DNA of 64,000 bases from Planctomycetota bacterium (GTDB taxonomy: Bacteria; Planctomycetota; Planctomycetia; Pirellulales; PNKZ01): assembly GCA_018242585.1 (NCBI GenBank), contig JAFEBQ010000045.1:33599-97598 (forward strand), read 5' to 3'. This document shows, in pieces, positions 8,014 to 18,300 of the stretch. The position numbers and the translations under genes are program-made. Every line of letters starts with the position of its first letter. Position 1 is the stretch's first letter. The notes below the pieces were generated by a model. The model was given only the letters and a program-made list of their open reading frames with translations. It had not been told where the DNA came from and did not search any database.

Positions 8014-11000
8014 GTGAGAGCGCTGGCCTGTTCGATTCTGCCGCTGTGCGTTGCCGTACTCGTGCCAAGCGCCGCGCCTGCCTTTGGCGCCGAGCCGCTG
8101 GAGTTCAACCGGGACGTGCGGCCGATCTTGTCGCAGAACTGCTTCGCCTGCCACGGCTTCGACGCCAAGCAGCGCAAGGCCGACTTGCGGCTGGACGTGC
8201 CCGAGGGAGCTTTCGCCGAGCACGACGGCTCGGCGGCCATTCGGTCGGGCCAGCCCGAGCAGAGCGAAGTCTGGCGTCGCATCAACACCACGGACGCCGA
8301 CGAGGTGATGCCGCCGCAGGCGTCGCACAAAAAACTGACCGCCGCCGAAAAGACGGTGATTCGCCGCTGGATCGAACAAGGCGCGCCGTATCAAAAACAC
8401 TGGGCCTTTGAACCGGTCCGCCGTGCGGCGGAACCCGCGGTCAAGAATCAAGCCTGGCCACGCAACGCCGTCGATCGGTTCATCCTGGCCCGGCTCGAAA
8501 AGGAACAGCTCGCGCCCCAGGCCGAGGCCGATCGCGAGACGCTGATTCGTCGCGTGTCGTTCCTGCTCACCGGGCTGCCGCCGACCTTGGAAGAAATCGA
8601 TCGCTACGTCAATGACAAGAGCGGCGCTGACAAGAGCAACGACGCCTACGAGCAAATGGTCGATCGCTACCTGGCCTCGCCCCGCTATGGCGAGGAGCGT
8701 GCGCGATACTGGCTTGACGTCGCCCGCTATGCCGACACGCACGGCTTGCACCTGGACAACGAACGCCAGATGTGGGCCTATCGCGATTGGGTCATCGACG
8801 CGTTCAACAACAACCTGCCCTACGATCAGTTCACCGTCTGGCAATTGGCCGGCGACTTGTTGCCCAACCCAACGAACGAGCAACTGACCGCGACCGGTTT
8901 CAATCGCTGCAACGTCACGACCAGCGAAGGGGGAGCGATCGCCGACGAGTACGCCTATCGCTACGCCGTCGAGCGGGCCAGCACCACGATCCAAACCTGG
9001 CTCGGCCTGACCGGCGGTTGCGCGGTCTGCCACGATCACAAGTACGACCCGATCTCGGCGCGCGAGTTTTATTCGTTCTACGCCTTCTTCAACAACGCGG
9101 CCGATCCGGCCATGGACGGCAACGTGAACAACACCGCGCCGTTCCAGAAGTTGCCCGAGGCTGGTCAGCAGGCGTCGCTCGACGCAACGACCAAGCACGA
9201 AGCCGCGGCGCGCAGGGCATTGGAAGACGCCGCCACGCAGGCCAAGTACACCGACCCGGCCCAGGCGGCCGCCACCAGCGAGCAATCCGACGCCGAGTCG
9301 TCCGCCGAAATCGAGCTGACCACCGACGTCGTGTTCGACGATTTTTTCCCCTTGGGGGCGGTGCTTCGTAACACCTCGCGCAACGCGCCCAACTGGATCG
9401 CCGATCCACCGTTCGGCGCGCCGTCGGGACGCCGCGTGTTGAAACAGGCGAACTCCCATTTCTTTGAAGACACGGTGCAAAGCCAACTGTTGCCCGTCAT
9501 CGTCCCCGAAGACGGGCGCTTCGAAGTCTGGCTCCGCGTCGATCCCGAGAATGTTCCCGATGGTGTGTCGATCGTGCTGGGCTCAACAGGCGGCACGCGC
9601 CGCGTCTGGTGGGGGAATGACGACGCCTTGGACGGTGGCTTTCCCGGCATTGCGCAAAGCGAGCGGATTGGTCCCTTGCCCGAGCCGGGACAATGGACGC
9701 GGCTGATCGTCAGCGCCAAAGATTTCGGACTGAAAGCCGGTCAGCGGGTCAATTCGATCGCCCTGCAACAGGCTGGCGGCGTGGTCTATTGGGACGCCTT
9801 TGCCGTGCAAGGGATCGTCGCCCCCGAGAAAGATCCACTGGCCTCGTTCACCAACTGGTGGCAAGGCGTAGGCCAGAAAGCGCCCGCCGACGTCCCCGCC
9901 GAGTTGCAAGCGATTCTCACCGCCGGACCCAAGAAGGAAGCCACGCCCGAGCTGCGGGCCAAGCTGCAAAACTTCTACCTGGCCTACGTCGCGCGGCCGG
10001 TGAATCACCTGCTGGCCACGCGCCGCCGCGAGTGGGAATCGGCCCGGGCCGCGCGTTCGGCGGCCGAGTACGCCATGAACGGCACCATGATCTATCGCGA
10101 CCGTGACGCGCCGAAGGATTCGTTCGTGATGATGCGCGGCCAATACGACAAGCCAGGGGACAAGGTCGAGCCCGCCGTGCCGGCCGTGTTCCCGGCACTC
10201 AAGAAAGCAAGCACTGACGGCCGGGCCACGCGGCTTGATCTGGCCCGCTGGCTGGTCGCGCCCGAACATCCGCTGACGGCACGCGTCGAAGTGAATCGCC
10301 TCTGGCAGGAAGTCTTTGGCACCGGGCTGGTGAAGACCAGTTACGATTTCGGTTCACAAGGCGAGGTGCCCAGCCATCCCGAGTTGCTCGACTGGCTGGC
10401 CAGCGAGTATCGCGACAGCGGCTGGGACACCAAGCGCTTGTTGCGGTTGCTGGTCACATCGGCCACGTTCCGGCAACGCGCGTACGCCGGCGAAGCGCTG
10501 CGGCAGCGCGATCCCGAGAATCGCTTGCTGGCCCGCGGGCCGCGCTTCCGGCTTGACGCGGAACAGATTCGAGACGCGGCCCTGTTCACTGCCGGGCTGA
10601 TCAACTTGGACATGGGTGGCCCGGGCGTGAAGCCTTACCAGCCGCCGAACATCTGGGAACCAGTCGGCTATGGCGACAGCAACACCCGGTACTATCTGCA
10701 GGATCACGGCGCGTCGTTGTATCGTCGCAGCTTGTATGTCTTTTTGAAGCGGACCGCGCCGCCGCCGTTTATGTCGAACTTCGACGCACCGAACCGCGAG
10801 CAGTTCTGCACTCGCCGCGAGCGGAGCAATACGCCGTTGCAAGCGCTGCAACTGATGAACGATGTTCAGTTCTTCGAGGCGGCCCGCGCGCTGGCCGAGC
10901 GGGCGATCGACGAAGGGGGCAAGACGCCCGAAGCGCGAATCACGTACCTGTATCGTGTGGCCGTCGGGCGGCGTCCCGACCCGGCCGAGTTGAAGCTGGT

Positions 11001-11178
11001 GGCCGCGGCCTATGCCAAGCAACTGCGCTTGTTCCAGGAACAGCCGCGCGACGCTTCGCGCGCCGTCAGCAACGGCGAATCGGTCCCCCGCCAGTTGGCC
11101 CCCGACACCGAGACGGCGGCCTGGACCTTGGTGGCGAATTTGATTTTGAACCTCGACGAAACCGTGAATCGAAACTAG
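8014..11178 (+). CDS. Secreted PSCyt1-DUF1549-DUF1553 protein (planctomycete cytochrome/PSD1)
   Basis: 1054 residues from GTG 8014, chosen because GGAG lies 8 bp upstream and a signal peptide (residues 1-26, ending AFGAEP) follows at once. CFACH at 43-47 is the heme site of the planctomycete cytochrome C domain (PSCyt1). DUF1549 follows (about 140-400) with a second CxxCH in CAVCHDHKYDP. A central insert (about 430-620) looks like a beta-sandwich carbohydrate-binding-type domain. DUF1553/PSD1 lies at about 700-1000 (ARWLVAPEHPLTARVEVNRLWQ, RSNTPLQALQLMND). These proteins are periplasmic with unproven roles, suspected in electron transfer linked to polysaccharide breakdown. Partnered with the DUF1501 gene downstream. 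Confidence 0.88.
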   Translation: MRALACSILPLCVAVLVPSAAPAFGAEPLEFNRDVRPILSQNCFACHGFDAKQRKADLRLDVPEGAFAEHDGSAAIRSGQPEQSEVWRRINTTDADEVMPPQASHKKLTAAEKTVIRRWIEQGAPYQKHWAFEPVRRAAEPAVKNQAWPRNAVDRFILARLEKEQLAPQAEADRETLIRRVSFLLTGLPPTLEEIDRYVNDKSGADKSNDAYEQMVDRYLASPRYGEERARYWLDVARYADTHGLHLDNERQMWAYRDWVIDAFNNNLPYDQFTVWQLAGDLLPNPTNEQLTATGFNRCNVTTSEGGAIADEYAYRYAVERASTTIQTWLGLTGGCAVCHDHKYDPISAREFYSFYAFFNNAADPAMDGNVNNTAPFQKLPEAGQQASLDATTKHEAAARRALEDAATQAKYTDPAQAAATSEQSDAESSAEIELTTDVVFDDFFPLGAVLRNTSRNAPNWIADPPFGAPSGRRVLKQANSHFFEDTVQSQLLPVIVPEDGRFEVWLRVDPENVPDGVSIVLGSTGGTRRVWWGNDDALDGGFPGIAQSERIGPLPEPGQWTRLIVSAKDFGLKAGQRVNSIALQQAGGVVYWDAFAVQGIVAPEKDPLASFTNWWQGVGQKAPADVPAELQAILTAGPKKEATPELRAKLQNFYLAYVARPVNHLLATRRREWESARAARSAAEYAMNGTMIYRDRDAPKDSFVMMRGQYDKPGDKVEPAVPAVFPALKKASTDGRATRLDLARWLVAPEHPLTARVEVNRLWQEVFGTGLVKTSYDFGSQGEVPSHPELLDWLASEYRDSGWDTKRLLRLLVTSATFRQRAYAGEALRQRDPENRLLARGPRFRLDAEQIRDAALFTAGLINLDMGGPGVKPYQPPNIWEPVGYGDSNTRYYLQDHGASLYRRSLYVFLKRTAPPPFMSNFDAPNREQFCTRRERSNTPLQALQLMNDVQFFEAARALAERAIDEGGKTPEARITYLYRVAVGRRPDPAELKLVAAAYAKQLRLFQEQPRDASRAVSNGESVPRQLAPDTETAAWTLVANLILNLDETVNRN

Positions 11179-11214
11179 ATCAGCGTTTGGCGTTGCCGTG
11201 GCGCAGCGAGAAAA

Positions 11215-11376
11215 TTTTGAACCGCAAAGACGCAAAGGGCGCAAAGAAGACATAAAAGAGTGAGTAAGGACGTATGCGTGCGAGCGAGGAAGTGCACTGT
11301 ATTCCGAAGCCCCTAAGTCCCTCGTTCCGCAAACCTGAGTTTTCTTGGCGTCCTTTGCGTCTTTGCGGTTCAAATT
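11215..11376. repeat. Inverted repeat, family C (GAACCGCAAAGACGCAAAG)
   Basis: The left arm TTTTGAACCGCAAAGACGCA pairs with the right arm ending TGCGTCTTTGCGGTTCAAA. The centre, about 100 bp, is less structured. The same arms flank a second element at 52139-52360. It sits between the cytochrome and DUF1501 genes, a position where a stem-loop could uncouple their expression. Confidence 0.85.
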
Positions 11377-11448
11377 GAATTGAGAAGGTTGTCAGATACG
11401 CGAAGTCGAGCATTACCTGCACGTAGTAGACCTATTTAGGCGCTTGCC

Positions 11449-12930
11449 ATGAACCCAATGCTGGCCCAGCAACTCGATCTAACCCGGCGACAGTTCTTCG
11501 GCCGCTCGGGCGTGCGCCTGGGCGGGCTGGCGCTGGCCATGCTGGCCGCGCGCGGCTCGACGCCGTTGGGGTCGACACTGCGCGCCGCGACGAGCGAGCG
11601 CATTCAGCCGGCGCTGCCCGGCTTGCCCCACTTTGCTCCGCGGGCCAAGTCGGTCATCTACTTGCACATGAACGGCGGTCCTGCGCAGATGGACCTGTGG
11701 GATTACAAGCCGAAGCTCGGCGAGCAGTTCGACAAGGATCTGCCCGACAGCATTCGCCGCGGCCAGCGGATCACGACGATGACCAGCGGCCAGAAGCGGT
11801 TCCCTGTCGCGCCGTCGATGTTCAAGTTCGCCCAGCATGGCAAGTGCGGCACCTGGGCCAGCGAGTTGCTGCCTCACACGGCGAAATATGTCGACGATCT
11901 GGCCGTGGTGCGAACCGTGTTCACCAACGCCATCAACCACGATCCGGCCTGCACGTTCGTCATGACCGGCAGCGAGGTGCCCGGCAAGGCGAGTCTGGGC
12001 TCGTGGATTTCGTACGGCCTGGGGGCCGAGACGAACGATCTGCCCGCGTTCGTCGTACTGACGCCCAATTGGAAGTCCAAGGCTCAGGCCCAGGCACTGT
12101 TCACTCGCATGTGGAGCAGCGGCTTCCTGCCGACAGCGCACACGGGCGTGGCGCTGCGCAGCGTGGGGGATCCGGTCCTCTACCTGCAAAACCCGCCGGG
12201 GGTCGACGCCCGGCATCGCCGCGCCATGCTCGACACGGTCGAAGAGCTGAACGAACGGAGCTTCGCCCGCTTTGGCGACCCCGAGATTCAAACGCGCATC
12301 GCCCAGTATGAAATGGCGTTCCGCATGCAGACTAGCGTCCCTGACCTGGTCGATCTGACCCACGAGTCGGCGGCCACGCTGGCCATGTACGGCGACGACG
12401 TGCTGAAGCCAGGCACGTTCGCGTCGAGCGCGCTGCTGGCCCGGCGACTGGTCGAGCGCGGGGTGCGCGTGGTGCAGATTCTGCATCGCGGCTGGGACCA
12501 GCACGGCAACCTGCCGCGCGACCTGACGCTGCAATGCCAGGACACCGACCAGCCGGTGGCCGCGCTGTTGACCGACCTGAAGCAGCACGGACTGCTGGAC
12601 GAGACGCTGGTCGTGTGGGGGGGCGAGTTCGGCCGGACGGTCTACTCGCAAGGGACGCTGACCACGACCAACTATGGCCGCGACCATCACCCCAAGAACT
12701 TCTGCATGTGGCTGGCCGGTGGCGGCGTGAAGGGGGGCGTCGTGCATGGCGAGACCGACGACTTCAGCTACAACATCGTCGACAAGCCGGTCCACGTGAA
12801 CGACCTGAACGCGACGATCCTCCACTGCCTGGGCATCGACCACGAACGGTTCTCGTTCAAGTTTCAGGGGCTCGATCAAAGATTGACGGGCGTCGAGCCG
12901 CAACGGGTGATGACCGAGTTGTTGGCATGA
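11449..12930 (+). CDS. DUF1501 family protein, Tat-exported
   Basis: 493 residues beginning with a twin-arginine signal ([11 protein letters not shown] followed by [12 protein letters not shown]). The mature part shows the DUF1501 blocks [31 protein letters not shown], the HRGWDQHGN segment and [14 protein letters not shown], ending with [13 protein letters not shown] and [21 protein letters not shown]1501 belongs to the alkaline-phosphatase/sulfatase-like superfamily; activity has not been assigned. It is regularly paired with PSCyt1/DUF1549/DUF1553 proteins, as here. Its TGA overlaps the ATG of the next gene, implying translational coupling. Confidence 0.88.
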   Translation: MNPMLAQQLDLTRRQFFGRSGVRLGGLALAMLAARGSTPLGSTLRAATSERIQPALPGLPHFAPRAKSVIYLHMNGGPAQMDLWDYKPKLGEQFDKDLPDSIRRGQRITTMTSGQKRFPVAPSMFKFAQHGKCGTWASELLPHTAKYVDDLAVVRTVFTNAINHDPACTFVMTGSEVPGKASLGSWISYGLGAETNDLPAFVVLTPNWKSKAQAQALFTRMWSSGFLPTAHTGVALRSVGDPVLYLQNPPGVDARHRRAMLDTVEELNERSFARFGDPEIQTRIAQYEMAFRMQTSVPDLVDLTHESAATLAMYGDDVLKPGTFASSALLARRLVERGVRVVQILHRGWDQHGNLPRDLTLQCQDTDQPVAALLTDLKQHGLLDETLVVWGGEFGRTVYSQGTLTTTNYGRDHHPKNFCMWLAGGGVKGGVVHGETDDFSYNIVDKPVHVNDLNATILHCLGIDHERFSFKFQGLDQRLTGVEPQRVMTELLA

Positions 12931-14234
12931 GCGATGCTTCGTGGGCACACTGTTACGCATGTCATGCGCAATCGCGCTGGACATCTGCATTTAAGGCCGT
13001 CGGTGCGTGGCCTTACAAGAGGGTCGTTTGCCCTTGGTGTTGGAATCGACACCAAGCATCTGTTCATCAAGCCACGTTCATCTTTGGTTTGATTTCGCCA
13101 GCGATCGGTGTTGTTTTGACTTGGTACGGGCCAAGCGATGCTCGTTTCTTGGCGATCATTTGTTTTATGCTACCGATTATTGCCGTGGCAACAATCGCGC
13201 ATGAACTCGGCCACGCGTTGACTGCCGAACTTCTGGGTATGCGTGTGTTTCGCGTCGTCTTAGGCGCAACTGGCAAGCCGATTCTGCATTGGCGGCTATG
13301 GAAGTGGAAGATTGATGTACTCAGTGGGCTTTGCGGCGCATTGGTGCAGGCTGGGCACCCAAGCCAACGACACATGCGCATGAAACAGTTTCTAATGGTC
13401 CTGGCGGGGCCGAGCACGAATCTGGTCCTCGCCGCCGTCGCACTATGGACGGCAGGCTTCAGGCCGAGTTCACTAATAATGGAAGATGTGCTCTGGGCTT
13501 GCTGCGCCGCAAACATGTTGTTGGCGGTTATTTCCCTCATTCCACATATGTCCACCACAGCGATTGGAAGAGCTCCAAGCGATGGATTACAGCTTCTAAC
13601 ATTGCCGTTTGCCTCTGCCGGAACGGTCGAGTTGTGGCGTAGCAGTTTCACTCTGCTCCAAACCGCTGAGGAATATGAATGCCGAAACTACGAGAGCACC
13701 GTTGCGTTGTGCCAGCAAGAGCTTCAAAGGAACCCGACGAACTTAGCCATTAAGCTGCACATGAGCGCAGCGCTCTGCCAATTAGAACGGTTTGGTGAAG
13801 CGCGCGACTTGCTCGAAGACTCATTCAAGGACTGCAATCTCGATTCGCCGCTCGGAGCTCTGATATGTAACAACCTTGCATTTGCGGACGTCGCCAGCGA
13901 GAGCGCGGAATTGCTTGCCGACGCTGACAAGAGATCGGCTCATGCGATGGCTTGGATACCCTGGGAGCCGGCAATCATGGGAACGAGGGGTTTCGTCTTG
14001 CTGTCGCTTGGCAAACTTGACGAAGCAATTACACTCCTCGAAAAGGCCTGCGATCGCCACGTTACTCCGCGCAGTAAGGCCATCAACGCAGCAGGCCTAA
14101 CCATCGCCCTTGTGCGCCAAGGAGACCGAGATTTGGCGCGAGAAATGCTCGATTACGCGAGAGAACTCGATAGCCAGTGCAAATGGGTGCCGCGAGCGGA
14201 ACACGAAGTCCTTCTTGCGAACCAACTAACGTAG
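12927..14234 (+). CDS. M50-type membrane zinc metalloprotease with zinc ribbon and TPR-like C-terminus
   Basis: 435 residues from ATG 12927, which overlaps the DUF1501 stop (ATGA). CxxC pairs at 9-12 and 35-38 suggest an N-terminal zinc ribbon. Hydrophobic segments follow (about 50-66, 74-91). HELGH at 92-96 is the zinc-protease motif inside a membrane helix. AGPSTNLV and a later PSDGLQLL correspond to the second M50 region. Residues 240-435 are helical and TPR-like. M50 proteases cleave substrates within the membrane, often transcription regulators. Base composition is lower in GC than the flanking DUF1501 and cytochrome genes, and a 20-bp direct repeat brackets the gene, so it looks inserted. 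Substrate unknown. Confidence 0.72.
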   Translation: MSDASWAHCYACHAQSRWTSAFKAVGAWPYKRVVCPWCWNRHQASVHQATFIFGLISPAIGVVLTWYGPSDARFLAIICFMLPIIAVATIAHELGHALTAELLGMRVFRVVLGATGKPILHWRLWKWKIDVLSGLCGALVQAGHPSQRHMRMKQFLMVLAGPSTNLVLAAVALWTAGFRPSSLIMEDVLWACCAANMLLAVISLIPHMSTTAIGRAPSDGLQLLTLPFASAGTVELWRSSFTLLQTAEEYECRNYESTVALCQQELQRNPTNLAIKLHMSAALCQLERFGEARDLLEDSFKDCNLDSPLGALICNNLAFADVASESAELLADADKRSAHAMAWIPWEPAIMGTRGFVLLSLGKLDEAITLLEKACDRHVTPRSKAINAAGLTIALVRQGDRDLAREMLDYARELDSQCKWVPRAEHEVLLANQLT

Positions 14235-14377
14235 CCAAAACCGCCAAGAGACTTCTCCCACTGGGGTGGTCCAGGCAACTTGCTTGGGCGGCGCAGCCGC
14301 AGAGGGATCGGGGCCGCTACACAATCGGCCTCTTGTCGCTGACGACACCGACAACCAGTTGTCAGTGGTACCCGGAC

Positions 14378-14397
14378 TGACCGAGTTGCTGGCATGA
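14378..14397 (+). repeat. Direct repeat of the DUF1501 3' end (copy at 12911-12930)
   Basis: Twenty bases here match 19 of 20 bases at 12911-12930, the last six codons and stop of the DUF1501 gene (core CCGAGTTG, then TGGCATGA). In the same phase they read TELLA-stop. The two copies flank the M50 gene. In the same frame an open stretch of about 55 codons precedes the repeat (14230 on), with weak resemblance to a DUF1501 C-terminus only at its end. The rest of the gap 14235-14504 shows nothing else except a TAGAAT-like -10 at 14464. Confidence 0.6.
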
Positions 14398-14504
14398 CTC
14401 GTTGAGCGAATCCAGGGAGTGGCGATTTCGCAGGTGCGCCGCTGCATTGCTTGCCTGAATTGACTAGAATTGAGGTGTCGACCAGCGAACCGAGGATTCC
14501 CGTC

Positions 14505-14735
14505 ATGGCCTTCGATCGAATTACTTGCGACCCCGCGAAAATGAATGGCCAGCCCTGTATTCGTGAGTTGCGGCTCACGGTGCGCCGTGTGCTGGAAGCA
14601 TTAGCCACGCATGCCAATCGTCAAGAATTGCGGGCCGAGTATCCTGAGCTCGATGACGAAGATATTCGCCAGGCACTGGGATATGCGGCCGCCAATCTTG
14701 ACGATCGCGTGGCGGACCTGCGGCCGTCAGCATGA
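14505..14735 (+). CDS. DUF433 family antitoxin
   Basis: 76 residues, MAFDRITCDPAKMNGQPCIRE-type start, matching DUF433: a short winged-helix-like protein, with the conserved P-x-x-M-x-G-x-P-C-I-R pattern near residues 9-20 and a C-terminal YPELDDEDIRQAL helix. ATG 14505 has a GAGG at proper distance; the longer frame adds 18 atypical residues. DUF433 proteins pair with DUF5615 PIN-like proteins as toxin-antitoxin modules, and here the ATGA overlap with the next gene supports that. Expected role: neutralise the partner and repress the operon. Confidence 0.85.
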   Translation: MAFDRITCDPAKMNGQPCIRELRLTVRRVLEALATHANRQELRAEYPELDDEDIRQALGYAAANLDDRVADLRPSA

Positions 14736-15100
14736 AGCTGCTTTTGGATCAGGGATTGCCCCGCTCGACCATCAAGTACTTAGCCGCCCTGGGCGTCGCT
14801 GCTGAGCACGTCGGCGACTTGGGGATGGCCGCCGCTACAGATACGGCGATTCTCGCTACGGCCCAGCAACGGCAGGCCGTAGTCGTCACGCTGGATGCGG
14901 ACTTTCACCACTGGTTGGCTGCCACGCGCGCCACGTCGCCGTCCGTCGTGCGAATTCGCATCGAAGGTTTGAAGGGGGACCAATTGGCTGCAATTCTTGT
15001 TCAGGTCATTGCGACGACCGGCACGGAACTCACCAGCGGCGCTGTCGTGTCCGTCACCGAGGGGCGAATCCGAGTCCGGTCGTTGCCGATCGGTCGTTGA
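14732..15100 (+). CDS. DUF5615 PIN-like toxin
   Basis: 122 residues, starting MKLLLDQGLPRSTIKYL. The acidic residue at position 6 and the later TLDADFHHWL are the conserved acidic positions of PIN-like DUF5615 nucleases. Family members are Mut7-C/PIN-fold RNases encoded directly downstream of DUF433 genes. The start codon overlaps the antitoxin stop by 4 bp. Expected cytoplasmic RNase held inactive by the DUF433 protein; cleavage specificity cannot be told. Slightly longer at the C-terminus than the smallest members. Confidence 0.83.
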   Translation: MKLLLDQGLPRSTIKYLAALGVAAEHVGDLGMAAATDTAILATAQQRQAVVVTLDADFHHWLAATRATSPSVVRIRIEGLKGDQLAAILVQVIATTGTELTSGAVVSVTEGRIRVRSLPIGR

Positions 15101-15304
15101 AGTCTGGCGAGCCTCTGGAGGTTCGGAAGTGCAATGGTGCGCATCCCCGCAATCGCCCAAAAAAGGGTTGTCCCTCGGGCGGCGCGCGGTCAGAATAGGC
15201 GCTGGCCGAAGTGAGTTCATTTTTCGCCCGCCTGTTACAATGCCTCGGCTGCCGCGTCGGTTTTTCCCGCCTACCCCCGTCCGACGTTCCAGAGTTCTCG
15301 ACCG

Positions 15305-18300
15305 ATGAACGGCCCCGCTTGGCGCAACATGGTCGCCGTAATGCTGATGGCTGCGCTGTCGGTCTGCGCGGCTAACGCAGTCGCCGCCGAAGGGACCGAC
15401 GCCAACGCAAAAGCTGCCGCCCAGCCCCCCGCGCGCGGTGCCAAGGTCGACTACAACTGGGACGTGCGGCCGATCCTCTCGGACAAATGCTTCCGCTGCC
15501 ACGGTCCCGACGCGGCGCACCGCGAAGGGAACCTGCGCCTCGACCGCCGTGAAGACGCCGTCAGCGACCGCCCCGGCTGTCGAGCGATCGTGCCGGGCAA
15601 GCCGGCCGAGAGCGAAGTATTCCGCCGCATCACCAGCGACGACGCCGACGAGCGCATGCCGCCGCACGCCTCGGGCTCGACCCTCTCAAAAGCCGAAATC
15701 GAAACGCTGACCCAGTGGATCGCCCAGGGGTCCGAGTATCAACCTCACTGGGCATTCACGCGGCCGAAACTTCCCGCGCTGCCCGCCGTGCGTCGAACCG
15801 ACTGGCCGCGCGGGCCGATCGACCGCCTGGTGCTGGCCGAGTTGGAAGAGCGCCAGCTTGCGCCCGCCCCCGAGGCCGAGCGAGCCGCGCTGCTCCGCCG
15901 CGTGACGCTCGACCTGACCGGCTTGCCGCCCACGCTGGCCGAGCTTGACGCCTTCCTGGCCGACACTTCGGCCGACGCCTATGAACGGGCCGTCGACCGG
16001 CTGCTCGCCTCGCCGCGGTTTGGCGAACGCTTGGCGCTCGACTGGATGGACGCGGCCCGCTACGCCGACACCAACGGCTACTACCTGGACACCGAGCGGC
16101 GCATCTGGCGGTGGCGCGATTGGGTGATCAACGCCTTCAACCAGAACATGCCGTTCGATCGGTTCACGGTCGAGCAACTGGCCGGCGACTTGCTCCCCGA
16201 GGCGACGCTCGAACAGCAGATCGCCACCGGCTTCAATCGCAATCACATGACCACCAATGAAAGTGGCGTGATTGACGAAGAAGCCCGATTGGGTTATGTG
16301 GTCGATCGGGTCGACACGACGGCGGCGGTGTGGCTGGGGCTGACGTTTGGCTGTGCCCGCTGCCACGACCACAAGTACGATCCGATCACCCAGGAAGACT
16401 ACTATCGGGTGCTGGCGTTCTTCAACAACGTCAAAGAGAAAGGGCTGATCAAAGACCCGATCAACCCCGCGCCAATTCTGTCGTTGCCTACCGCTGAAGA
16501 AGACCAGCAACTCGCCGACTTGACGCGGCAGCGGACAGATAAAGAAAAAGAACTCAAGGCGCTCGGGCCGACACTGGCCGCGGACATTGCCGCTTGGGAA
16601 CCAAAGGCCAACGGCGAGATCGCGTCGCTGCCCGCGACGGGCTGCGTAGCATACTTCGACTTGGAAAAGGACGGCACGTCGCCAATCGAGCCGGCGGTCG
16701 CGGCCCGCACGCTTGGCGAGTTGAAGTTCGCGCCCGGTGTGGTAGGGCAGGGGAGTGCGTTCGACGCCACGCAGTACGTCGAGTTCGACGGCGGCGTGCG
16801 GCTCGATCGGCAACAGCCGTTCGCGGTTTCGCTGTGGATCAAGCCGAGCGGCGGCCCGACCGGGTGCGTCGTCTCGAAGATGGCCTCGACCGCCGACGCG
16901 CGCGGCTTTGAAGTCATCTGGTACAAGTCGCAGCCGCGAATCAACCTGGTGAACCGCTGGGGGCAAACCGCGATCGAGGTCGTGGCCCGTCAGACTTTCT
17001 CGGCCGGCGCGTGGCGACACCTGGTCGTGGCGTACGACGGCTCGGGGCGCGCGGCCGGCGTGAAGGTGTTCGTCGACGGCGAAGCGCAAGACCTGATCGT
17101 CCGTCGCGACTCACTCGGCGCTGAATCGATCGCCACGCCCGAACCTTGGCGGATCGCCTGGAAAGGGATGGGCGTCGGCTTCGAAGGAGGCGTCGACGAG
17201 TTCCGGCTGTTCAACCGCACGCTCTCGGCCGACGAGGTGACGGCAATCTACTGGCGCGAAATGCTCGACGGCGCGATCGCCACGCCGCGCGACCAGCGGA
17301 CCAAGCAGCAAGCCGAGCGCCTGCGCCAGTATTACGTCGCCCACTATGGCAGCGAGCAAGTCCGCGCGCTCGATCGCGAACTCGCCAACCTGCGCAAGGC
17401 GGAAGAGACGCTCAAGCAGAACATCATGTCGACCCCCGTGATGGCCGAGTTGGAAAAGCCACGCGAGACGAATGTGCTGATGCGCGGCCAGTACGATCAC
17501 CCTGGCAAGCACGTTACGCCCGGCGTGCCGACGGCGCTCGGCGCCTTGGCCGACAAGCCCGGCGTCAACCGGCTCGACCTGGCTCGCTGGCTGGTGGCGG
17601 CCGACAATCCCTTGACGGCCCGCGTGATCGTGAACCGCTACTGGCAGCTTGTCTTTGGCGACGGGCTGGTCCGCACTCCGAACGACTTTGGTCTGCAGGG
17701 CGAAGCCCCGACCCATCCCCAGTTGCTCGATTGGCTGGCGGTTCGGTTCATCGAGTCGGGCTGGGACGTGAAAGCCCTGGTACGCTCGCTGGTCACTAGC
17801 GCCACCTATCGACAGTCGTCGCGACTGACGCCGGCGCTCACGGCGCGCGATCCCGAGAATCGCCTGCTGGCCCGCGCCAGCCGCTATCGCTTGCCGGCCG
17901 AGTTGGTCCGCGACCAGGCGCTGTCGATCGGCGGCCTGCTGGTCGAAAAGGTCGGCGGCCCCAGTGTGAAGCCATACCAGCCGGGCGGACTGTGGGAAGC
18001 GGTCTCGTACAACGGCGACCAGAGCTACGTCGTTGACGACGGCGACGGGCTGCACCGCCGCAGCTTGTACTCGTTCTGGAAGCGGCAAGCCCCACCACCG
18101 GCCATGCTGTTGTTCGATGGCCCGACGCGCGAGGTGTGTACGTTGCGCCGGGCGCGGACCAATACGCCGTTGCAAGCCCTGGTGCTGTTGAACGACGTCA
18201 CTTACGTCGAAGCGGCCCGTGGCTTGGCCACGCAGATCTTGCGACACGCGCCAAGCGACACGGCCGAAGCGGTGCGATTCGGCTTCCGCCGCGCGACCGG

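Noticed and set aside
12951..12965. CYACH in the M50 protein as a heme c site
   Set aside because: No signal peptide precedes it, and a second CxxC 26 residues later makes a zinc ribbon the simpler reading.
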